In this document: piece after piece, positions 57,650 to 64,000 of the stretch
Layout: every line of letters starts with the position of its first letter
Position numbering within the stretch: the first letter of the stretch is position 1
NCBI GenBank assembly: GCA_009712635.1
Contig: WASS01000026.1
Coordinates: forward strand, 93,738-157,737
DNA length: 64,000 bases
Direction: 5' to 3'
Origin: Hungatella sp.
GTDB taxonomy: Bacteria > Bacillota > Clostridia > Lachnospirales > Lachnospiraceae
Notes under the pieces: model-generated
The model's database searches: none
Told to the model about the DNA's origin: nothing
What the model saw: only the letters and a program-made list of their open reading frames with translations
Position numbers and translations under genes: made by a program

Positions 57650-58621
57650 ATGAACGTTAGTACTACTGGTAAAAATTTTATAAAGAGTTATGAGAAATAT
57701 CGTTTGGATGTCTATGATGATGGCTTTGGATTCCTTACTGTTGGGTATGGCCATAAGGTAGTTGCTTCAGATAATCTTAAAGAGGGCGACATTATCACAG
57801 CGAGTCGAGCAACCACATTATTCAATGCAGATATTCTCACTGTGGAAACTGGCATTAATAAACATCCAAAAGTGTCTAAGTTTACGCAGGCACAGTATGA
57901 TGCCGTTGCTTCTTTGACATTTAACGCTGGAACAGTGTATATTACAAATTCTAATAATGATTTATACAAAGCACTCAACAAGAGTACCTTCGTTAAAAGT
58001 GAAGTAGTAAAAGGTTTTACTGTCACAATTGCTGGTGGATCAAGACAATCGGGCTTAGTAAAGCGACGTAACGCAGAGCTTGATATGTTTTATGCAACCG
58101 AAGGTATGATTAATATACCCATGAAAACTACAGATACTGTATCACAGATTCCTGTAAGTGCAAAGTTAACTGTTCAGGGAACTAATATTAGTATAAGGGA
58201 TTTCCCTGATAATGTAGATGGTGATATTTTAAGGAAGTTAAGCACAGGAAGTAATATTACAGCTACAAGTCGTATAACAGTAAATGGGACCCCATGGTTT
58301 TACATAGGTAATAAGAGCTGGATTAGTGGAGATTATGTTCAGGGCTGGGTAAAAGACTATAATGATAATAAACGGTGGTGGTATTTAGAGAAAAACTACT
58401 CATATCCATCGAAAACCTGGAAAACTATTTCAGGGAAAGACTACTGCTTTGGTAAAGACTCATACCTGTTTGTATCGTGCTACATTAAATCTGAAGTTGG
58501 CAATACCTATTATTGGGTAGACGATGATGGAGTCTGGTTAACTCAGTATAATACCTCCTCTCCAGACCGTAATAAATATCGAGTGGTAGATAACTATAAA
58601 ATTACAAACGCTTACCAGTAA
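57650..58621 (+). CDS. GH24 lysozyme with C-terminal SH3b/wall-binding region
   Basis: The 323-aa protein has an N-terminal T4-type lysozyme domain (~1-155) cutting MurNAc-GlcNAc bonds. The catalytic triad Glu15, Asp24, Thr30 keeps exactly the 9- and 6-residue spacing of T4 lysozyme (E11-D20-T26), within YEKYRLDVYDDGFGFLTVG. A bacterial SH3 domain (~165-225) and a Trp/Tyr-rich wall-binding stretch (~227-310) follow. No signal peptide is seen, so release would need a holin, lysis or another route. It looks of phage origin. RBS AAGGAGAATAAAA. Confidence 0.85.
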   Translation: MNVSTTGKNFIKSYEKYRLDVYDDGFGFLTVGYGHKVVASDNLKEGDIITASRATTLFNADILTVETGINKHPKVSKFTQAQYDAVASLTFNAGTVYITNSNNDLYKALNKSTFVKSEVVKGFTVTIAGGSRQSGLVKRRNAELDMFYATEGMINIPMKTTDTVSQIPVSAKLTVQGTNISIRDFPDNVDGDILRKLSTGSNITATSRITVNGTPWFYIGNKSWISGDYVQGWVKDYNDNKRWWYLEKNYSYPSKTWKTISGKDYCFGKDSYLFVSCYIKSEVGNTYYWVDDDGVWLTQYNTSSPDRNKYRVVDNYKITNAYQ

Positions 58622-58727
58622 TTATGTGATTTTTAAGTGTATTGTTATCCAAGATATTAACCTATTCCTACTTCCAAAACATTTACTCTTACACAGATAG
58701 CTTTTCTGATATTCTACTTATATGGAA

Positions 58728-58776
58728 AGAGGGTGTCACTCCATCACTTTATTTTAGTGATTTTGTGACACCCTCT
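58728..58776. terminator. Bidirectional terminator lysozyme / lanK
   Basis: AGAGGGTGTCAC (58728-58739) pairs perfectly with GTGACACCCTCT (58765-58776), with an inner ATCACT/AGTGAT pairing. It touches the lanK stop codon. Confidence 0.85.
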
Positions 58777-60104
58777 CAGAATTTAATTGTAACAACCCCT
58801 CCGGACTTGGCGTTACTCAGATAAAGCTGACCTTGGTGGTTTTTGACTACCTGCGCGGCAAACCAGAGACCGAGACCATTATGGCCATCTGCACCACGGG
58901 CCGTATCTCCGCGCCACAGACGTTCCGTTGCGTGCTGTAAAGCCGCCTTACTAAAGCCGGGACCTTCATCACAAACAGTCACCTGCCAGCCGCCATCTGC
59001 CATACTCCCTGTCACATATACGTTTCCGCCAACTGGTGAATGTTCAATGGCATTTTGTACTACATTTCCAAGGGCGCGAAGCAGATGATCTTTTTGGACG
59101 TTTGCAGAACCGTTAAGGCCGTTCTGGACTTTCATGCATACTCCTCTTGCTTCTGCAATAGCTGTAGTGTTACTGATCAGTTGGTCAAACAGAGTATTCA
59201 GGCTGTTGCTTTTAAAAGCCTCCTCCTCACCAGCTGAGGCTTCAAGGAAACTTGTTACATACTGCCTGGCACGTTCATTACTGGATGCAATTGTTTCCAC
59301 CATCCTACGGCTGCTTTCAGGGAGTTCTTCATCAAGCAGCAGCTCAGCATTACCTCCCACCAGGGTGAGTGGAGTTTTTAAATCATGGGCCAGCGCGGCT
59401 ATTTCTGCTTCCCGTTCCTGCTGTGCCGCCCACTGGGAGGACAGGGAGTTGTACAAAGCACCTCTCATATGCTCCATTGCATCAAGTGCCTGATCGTATT
59501 CCCGTATTCCTGCATATGGAATTGTGAAATCCAATTCCTGTTCACCTACCTTCCGGCTAACCTCACCAAACAGCTTCAGCTTGGCAGCAAGACGCTTACG
59601 TAACCACAGGGTGTTAAACAGCAGACAAAGCACCAATGCTGCCCCCAGAGATGCCAGCCACATATATTCAAAGGGTGGCAGGGCACTCCGCAGAACTGGA
59701 TTTGCAAACTCTGATCTGAAATAATATCGTATGATTATTGTGCTTCCATCTCCATAAGTATGTTTGGCAACACGCATATTATAGGTGTCTTCATATAAAA
59801 GACTGGTCAGTTTTTCCAGTTTTCTTCCTTTGGTATTACTTTCCAGAACTTTACCGTTCTGGTCAAATAAAGCGTACTCTGCCAAAAAATCATCACCTGG
59901 AGAAACAAATGTTTCCGGGTCGCCAGCCAGCATTTGCTCTATCTGCCGGGTGGAAGTATAAGAATTATAGAAAAAGCCGATTTTTACAAGCCGGATAAAC
60001 AACACATACCATAACAGGCAGCATAATAGCATGCAGCCAACCATGATGATGCCAAAGCGTAAAAGGACAAAGGAAAGACTTACAGATCTTCGCTTTTTTG
60101 CCAT
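58776..60104 (-). CDS. lanK: Sensor histidine kinase of LanRK system
   Basis: The 442-aa kinase has two membrane helices (~14-38, ~145-167) bracketing a ~105-aa extracellular sensor, HAMP-like linker, H-box AALAHDLKTPLTLVGG with His240, N-box ALGNVVQNAIEHSP and G-boxes. It resembles the kinases paired with lantibiotic immunity transporters (SpaK/CprK type), which sense cationic lantibiotics. Start ATG overlaps lanR by 25 bp. The base composition is richer in GC than that of lanFEG and lanBTC, pointing to a different origin. Confidence 0.85.
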   Translation of the reverse strand: MAKKRRSVSLSFVLLRFGIIMVGCMLLCCLLWYVLFIRLVKIGFFYNSYTSTRQIEQMLAGDPETFVSPGDDFLAEYALFDQNGKVLESNTKGRKLEKLTSLLYEDTYNMRVAKHTYGDGSTIIIRYYFRSEFANPVLRSALPPFEYMWLASLGAALVLCLLFNTLWLRKRLAAKLKLFGEVSRKVGEQELDFTIPYAGIREYDQALDAMEHMRGALYNSLSSQWAAQQEREAEIAALAHDLKTPLTLVGGNAELLLDEELPESSRRMVETIASSNERARQYVTSFLEASAGEEEAFKSNSLNTLFDQLISNTTAIAEARGVCMKVQNGLNGSANVQKDHLLRALGNVVQNAIEHSPVGGNVYVTGSMADGGWQVTVCDEGPGFSKAALQHATERLWRGDTARGADGHNGLGLWFAAQVVKNHQGQLYLSNAKSGGVVTIKF

Positions 60105-60754
60105 TTGTAACCCACCCCCCAGATTGTATCGATAGGACAGATGCCGTGGGCTTTCAGCTTGGCACGGATATTTTTAATGTGCTCTGCAACAGCGGACGGA
60201 TCTCCCTCTGCGTCAAAGCCGAAAACGGCTTCGTATAATTGTTCTTTTGTAAATACCTGTCCGGCATGCAGTGCCAGATGCTCACAGATGGCATATTCGC
60301 CCTTGGTAAAGGGGAGTGTGTGTTCACCAGCATATGCCGTTTTTGCCTGTATATCAAAGCGGACGTTACCTCGTCTTAATATATGGGTTGGCTGACGCAC
60401 TTCCCTCCGAAGATGGGCGCTTACCCGTGCACGCAGCTCTGCAATACTGAAAGGCTTTTTAATGTAATCATCGGCTCCCAGGCCAAAGCCCTGGACGAGA
60501 GCCGAATCTTCTGCTTTGGCGGTTAAAAACAGGATAGGACAATCCACCTCGGTACGGATCCGTCTGCAGAAGGAAAATCCATCCTCGCCGGGCATCATTA
60601 CGTCAAGAAGCAAAAGATCGTATAATCGGCATCTGGCGGGCTGTAAGGAAGCGGCATTTGCTTCCGTGTCCACCTGGTAGCCTTCTTTTTCCAGAGCAGT
60701 GCGTACCAGAGCCAGCATATCCAGGTCATCGTCGATGACTAACAATTTTGGCAT
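60080..60754 (-). CDS. lanR: OmpR-family response regulator of LanRK system
   Basis: The 224-aa regulator has a receiver domain with the acidic pocket at 8-10, phospho-acceptor Asp51 (LLLLDVMMPGEDG) and conserved Lys100 (YIKKPFS), then a winged-helix DNA-binding domain (FTKGEYAICEHLALHAGQVFTKEQL; DTIWGVGYKW). NisR and SpaR are of the same type. It is expected to activate lanFEG and perhaps lanA through the repeats at 49700-49731; neither is shown. Like lanK it is comparatively GC-rich. Confidence 0.88.
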   Translation of the reverse strand: MPKLLVIDDDLDMLALVRTALEKEGYQVDTEANAASLQPARCRLYDLLLLDVMMPGEDGFSFCRRIRTEVDCPILFLTAKAEDSALVQGFGLGADDYIKKPFSIAELRARVSAHLRREVRQPTHILRRGNVRFDIQAKTAYAGEHTLPFTKGEYAICEHLALHAGQVFTKEQLYEAVFGFDAEGDPSAVAEHIKNIRAKLKAHGICPIDTIWGVGYKWQKSEDL

Positions 60755-60771
60755 AGACTATCCTCCTAATC

Positions 60772-61503
60772 TTACTCTTGTATAACTCTGCCTTCCCATC
60801 TACTATACCATAATATTGTGAGAACCAGAATAACCGAAGTAATAATAATCAGAGAAATTACTCCAGGAATAACAGATCCATAGGTCAGGCCGAAATAATC
60901 TTTTAAAAACCGCACACCCCATTCCCAGGGAATAGCCGGCCAGATTTTATCACCAATGAAATTTTCAAAGTAACCGGCTAAAATTGTACCTGCGATTCCT
61001 GATAAAACGGAGACACTGAAACCAAATTTAAAAGCAATGGGTACCTGTATAAAATATAAAAATAAGTTACTTATTAAAAACGAGCAGAATATGAAAAAAT
61101 AGGAACCAAAGTCCATGACATTCATATTTAGAAAAAATTTTACTCCCACATAAAAGCATAGCTCGTATAGTATAATACATGCAGAAGACAGGAACAGCAG
61201 AAAGAATAATTTACCCAGATAAACGCTTTTTCTGGATCCCACAATGCCCAAAGCATTTTGGACATTGCTGATATTTCGGTCTAAATTAATAAAAATTGGT
61301 ACAACAAAACTGACAAACATAGGATAGCATATTTGTAACAAAATAAAAAACAGCCGAACATCAGAAAAAAGGTGGTAACCACCAGAATTGTAGTAAACTA
61401 AAAATAATGTTGTGATTATTACAGGAGGCAACAGATGCAGTAATAAAAGCGGAGTTCGTTTGATTTTTGTAAAATTAGAGATAAACTCTCTTGTAATTGT
61501 CAA
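60772..61503 (-). CDS. lanG: Lantibiotic immunity ABC permease LanG
   Basis: The 243-aa permease has six membrane helices of the ABC-2 type (MutG/SpaG-like). With LanE and LanF it expels or removes lantibiotic from the membrane. The start overlaps the lanE stop by 4 bp. Assignment of G versus E rests on order (F-E-G) as in other immunity operons. Confidence 0.8.
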   Translation of the reverse strand: MTITREFISNFTKIKRTPLLLLHLLPPVIITTLFLVYYNSGGYHLFSDVRLFFILLQICYPMFVSFVVPIFINLDRNISNVQNALGIVGSRKSVYLGKLFFLLFLSSACIILYELCFYVGVKFFLNMNVMDFGSYFFIFCSFLISNLFLYFIQVPIAFKFGFSVSVLSGIAGTILAGYFENFIGDKIWPAIPWEWGVRFLKDYFGLTYGSVIPGVISLIIITSVILVLTILWYSRWEGRVIQE

Positions 61504-62261
61504 TTTCGATACACCTGCCCTCTGTACCAGCGTGCAAATAAAAATGTAAGGACGACTGCAGTAAGCAGGCTGACTACCACCAGCATTGAACTCTGACCTA
61601 TACTCAGAATCTGTCTTGAACCTCCCTGAACCAATAATCCGTTTGGTAAAACTCCGAATAAGGTAATCATAAATCTGGCAGTCCAGCTATATGGAATAAA
61701 CCAGAATATAGGCGAAAGAGAAAAAAACAAACCACCAAGTCCAGTGAAAATCAGGTTGATGATCATAGAACCAACGAATCCGGCCTTTTGATCCAAAAAC
61801 AAGCAGAAAGGAATCTGCCATAATAAAGTCAGCCATAATAAACAGTATCCTAAAACATAAGAACCGGTATGTTTAAATGCACTTAAGACACCTGACATCA
61901 TGTATTCTGAAAAAATAGATATCAATGATAGTAATAATGATATCAGCAAAAGATTAAGTGCTATTAATATTGTTTTAGAAATAAATGTATTTTTCAAGTC
62001 TAAAGGCAGGCTGTATATAGTCCGGTAATTGTGCTTTTGTTCCTTATTATTTACTAAGTGGCATAATATCACAATGGATAAAGATGCAATTGGGACACAC
62101 CAATTACAGACGATGGAGGCTGAAAAACCACCTAAACCAATTCCCACAAATAAAAATATAACTGCTATTAATATTAAGGCTGCCGGAATATATAAAATGA
62201 GTTTCCGAAACAGGGTTCGTTTAAATTTTAAGTTTTCAGCTGCCAGATAGGTTCGTAACAT
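61500..62261 (-). CDS. lanE: Lantibiotic immunity ABC permease LanE
   Basis: The 253-aa permease has six predicted helices (MutE/EpiE-like; IPFCLFLDQKAGFVGSMIINL). It overlaps the lanF stop by one base (TGATG) and the lanG start by four, so the three are coupled. Composition is AT-rich. Confidence 0.82.
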   Translation of the reverse strand: MLRTYLAAENLKFKRTLFRKLILYIPAALILIAVIFLFVGIGLGGFSASIVCNWCVPIASLSIVILCHLVNNKEQKHNYRTIYSLPLDLKNTFISKTILIALNLLLISLLLSLISIFSEYMMSGVLSAFKHTGSYVLGYCLLWLTLLWQIPFCLFLDQKAGFVGSMIINLIFTGLGGLFFSLSPIFWFIPYSWTARFMITLFGVLPNGLLVQGGSRQILSIGQSSMLVVVSLLTAVVLTFLFARWYRGQVYRN

Positions 62262-63016
62262 CAGGAAGCACGCTCCTTTCTTATAATATCCATAAACAAT
62301 TGTTCCAGATTCTCATTGGCATCGATTTTATCCTGATACAGAAGCGACCCATTATTTAGGATGCCTATGTCATCGGCAACCTGCTGTATCTCGCTTAAAA
62401 TATGACTGGATACAATGACTGATATCCCGGATACCGCAAATGTCCGGATCATTTTCCTTAAATCTTCCATTCCGAACGGATCCAGCCCATTGGTAGGCTC
62501 ATCTAAGACCAGCAATTCCGGATCATTTAATAGCGCTAATGCAATACCCAGTCTTTGCTTCATCCCCAATGAGAATTGGGAAATCTGCTTATTTTCCGTA
62601 TCCATTAAGTCCATTCTTTCCAAAACTTCCATGCATTTATCGGTTGAGATTCCCAAAAGAGTTGCCCGTACTTTTAAATTTTCAAATGCTGTCAGATTTT
62701 CATACAAAGGAGGTGATTCAATGAGGGAACCAATCCTTAACAGATCTTTTCTGCTCCAGGGGTGATTATCAAATATTATTTCTCCGGAAGTTGGGGTAAT
62801 AATTCCTGTAATCATCTTCAGTAAGGTTGATTTACCAGCACCGTTAGGTCCTAATAATCCATAGACAGAATTTTTTCTTACAGACATAGATAAATCATTA
62901 ATTGCATAAGTTTTTTTGAATTTTTTTGAAATGTGGTTGGTTTTTATCATATACTCGTGCATCATAACATCCTCCTTTTCAAAATCAGCAGCCGTTTTGT
63001 ACCGTTTACGCTCCAT
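62261..63016 (-). CDS. lanF: Lantibiotic immunity ABC ATPase LanF
   Basis: The 251-aa ATPase (BcrA/LanF group) has GLLGPNGAGKSTLLKM (Walker A), FSLGMKQRLGIALAL (signature) and LLVLDEPTNGLDPFG (Walker B). Two in-frame starts each have a strong Shine-Dalgarno: ATG 63016 after AAAGGAGGTCCCTT and ATG 62965 after AAGGAGGATGTT. Family members usually begin near the second, so the first adds a 17-residue charged extension. The lanFEG-RK order is that of the CprABC-KR lantibiotic resistance operons of clostridia. Confidence 0.9.
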   Translation of the reverse strand: MERKRYKTAADFEKEDVMMHEYMIKTNHISKKFKKTYAINDLSMSVRKNSVYGLLGPNGAGKSTLLKMITGIITPTSGEIIFDNHPWSRKDLLRIGSLIESPPLYENLTAFENLKVRATLLGISTDKCMEVLERMDLMDTENKQISQFSLGMKQRLGIALALLNDPELLVLDEPTNGLDPFGMEDLRKMIRTFAVSGISVIVSSHILSEIQQVADDIGILNNGSLLYQDKIDANENLEQLFMDIIRKERAS

Positions 63017-63142
63017 AAGGGACCTCCTTTTGACTTGATACTGCTATGGTAACAGTTAATTTTAAGGATTTTATAAGGAAGAAGAAAAATAATACCAGCT
63101 TTGTATGTTATACTTAAAACAAAATAAAAGGGGGAAAGAGAA

Positions 63143-63919
63143 ATGAATGTGTATAAAGAGAGGAATGGTTTTTTAATAAGAGGAAGCAGTATTTGCCTCC
63201 TCATTTTAATCGTTCACCTGCTATGCTTCTGCTATTATTCAACAGCATTCGCCAACTCAGCGGAACCGCCGGGCTTTACCATAATCGTATTAAACTCTTC
63301 AGAGAAGATATGTTTATCCTTGAAAATGTCCAATCAAGATGTTACAGACTTAGAAGTGGTGGAAGGGGAGAGAAAAGGATGGGAAAAGTATTACAGGCTA
63401 TATTACAACCACGCATCATCCCAGGTTAAGGATTTAAAGGATGCAGTGCTGGTGGTACAAAGTAATAAAAAAAGCTTTCAATGTGCTTTGCCTGAAGAAA
63501 CATTTGGAAGATATAATAATATTTTAACCCTTGATATGGAATCGGAGACTCTTACAATGGGTCAGTCTCCGTTACGGGTCCCTGCTCTGGTGGCAATGCG
63601 GGTTCTCCTGACACTGCTTATAGAGGGAATTATTTTTCTGCTGTTTGGATTCAGGCAAAAAAGAAGCTGGCTGGTCTTTACAGCAGTCAATCTGATTACC
63701 CAGGCGGGGCTGAATGCTATGCTTACCGGACCTGATTTAAGTAATTACTGGATATTTGGTTATGTATTTGGTGAGATTGTGGTGCTTGCAGCAGAATTGA
63801 CTGCATTTCTTACCTTTGTGAAAGAATTCAGGAAAAGGCGTATAGCGCTATATGTCATAACCGCCAATATGGCGAGCCTGATCATTGGAGGTATGGTGAT
63901 TATATATTTACCGGTTTAA
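63143..63919 (+). CDS. Hypothetical membrane protein divergent from lanF
   Basis: The 258-aa protein has a signal peptide (~15-38, cleavage near AFA-NSAEPP), an extracytoplasmic beta-rich domain of ~110 residues and four C-terminal membrane helices (~150-255). RBS AAAGGGGGAAAGAGAAATG. I do not recognise the family. Its divergent position next to lanF, sharing a 126-bp intergenic region, leaves open a role in lantibiotic response. Nothing else supports this. Confidence 0.65.
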   Translation: MNVYKERNGFLIRGSSICLLILIVHLLCFCYYSTAFANSAEPPGFTIIVLNSSEKICLSLKMSNQDVTDLEVVEGERKGWEKYYRLYYNHASSQVKDLKDAVLVVQSNKKSFQCALPEETFGRYNNILTLDMESETLTMGQSPLRVPALVAMRVLLTLLIEGIIFLLFGFRQKRSWLVFTAVNLITQAGLNAMLTGPDLSNYWIFGYVFGEIVVLAAELTAFLTFVKEFRKRRIALYVITANMASLIIGGMVIIYLPV

Positions 63920-63960
63920 TTGTATAATACAGTTTTTGATGAACCACCTCAATTGTAAAA

Positions 63961-63988
63961 TAACTTTCCCGTCTAAAAGGGAAAGTTA
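63961..63988 (+). terminator. Terminator at the window end
   Basis: TAACTTTCCC (63961-63970) pairs perfectly with GGGAAAGTTA (63979-63988); no T-run follows. Confidence 0.7.
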
Positions 63989-64000
63989 GGTACAAATATT

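Noticed and set aside
58776..59603. Several plus-strand frames of 65-119 codons opposite lanK
   Set aside because: They are antisense shadows of a GC-rich kinase gene with clear domains and have no SD.
63017..63142. Copy of the lanA direct repeats in front of lanF
   Set aside because: AAAATTAACTG on the minus strand is only partly similar to AAAATTACATG and occurs once; not enough to call a LanR site.

Overview
The window is a low-GC, spore-forming Firmicute chromosome, most likely a Lachnospiraceae member (Lacrimispora / Clostridium cluster XIVa type). This is inferred from gpr, spoIIP, the hrcA-grpE-dnaK-dnaJ operon behind a CIRCE element, a single-chain glycyl-tRNA synthetase, pyruvate phosphate dikinase and gene order; no 16S rRNA or tRNA gene was recognised.

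Layout. 0-9.2 kb: a cell-wall amidase with a small upstream ORF, rpsT, the sporulation genes gpr and spoIIP, a tiny holin-like toxin ORF, lepA, hemW and two secreted 3D-domain proteins. 9.4-14.9 kb: heat-shock operon and a secreted wall-binding protein. 15.3-22 kb: TauE-type permease, prmA, rsmE, cysteine desulfurase, thiI, an HPr-like protein lacking the active histidine, and mtaB. 22.1-27.9 kb: ireB-ruvX-DUF1292-fur-rnjA-mltG-like-trmR-trhP, the clostridial version of the Bacillus yrzL-yrrK-yrzB-yrrLMNO order. 28-30.4 kb: a MarR / YczE-kinase fusion / phenolic acid decarboxylase unit. 30.5-38 kb: DUF218 protein, M16 peptidase, era, recO, lipoprotein, glyQS. 38-45 kb: cupin, a NupNOPQ-type nucleoside ABC importer and a MATE pump. 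45.4-49.6 kb: ppdK, two FMN-binding split-barrel proteins and a DUF2200 protein.

The accessory prize is at 49.7-63.9 kb: a class I lanthipeptide (lantibiotic) locus. It has a 57-residue precursor too short to be found by length-based gene finding, a full-length LanB dehydratase, a LanT exporter and a LanC cyclase on the plus strand, then a lipoprotein and a GH24 lysozyme. Converging on these from the minus strand are a LanFEG immunity transporter and a LanRK two-component system. The predicted core starts like epidermin/nisin/subtilin (rings A and B, the lipid II-binding cage) but ends in three six-residue units each carrying Thr-x-x-Cys, so six thioether rings are possible. The lanA promoter carries two 11-bp direct repeats 21 bp apart abutting a poor -35, suggesting activator control, and a perfect 16-bp inverted repeat separates lanA from lanB. 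No leader protease is encoded nearby.

Other points of interest: a five-copy, approximately 50-bp repeat that carries a Shine-Dalgarno sequence and two covarying mini-hairpins in front of rsmE and ruvX; a hairpin that masks the spoIIP ribosome binding site; and a likely type I toxin between spoIIP and lepA.
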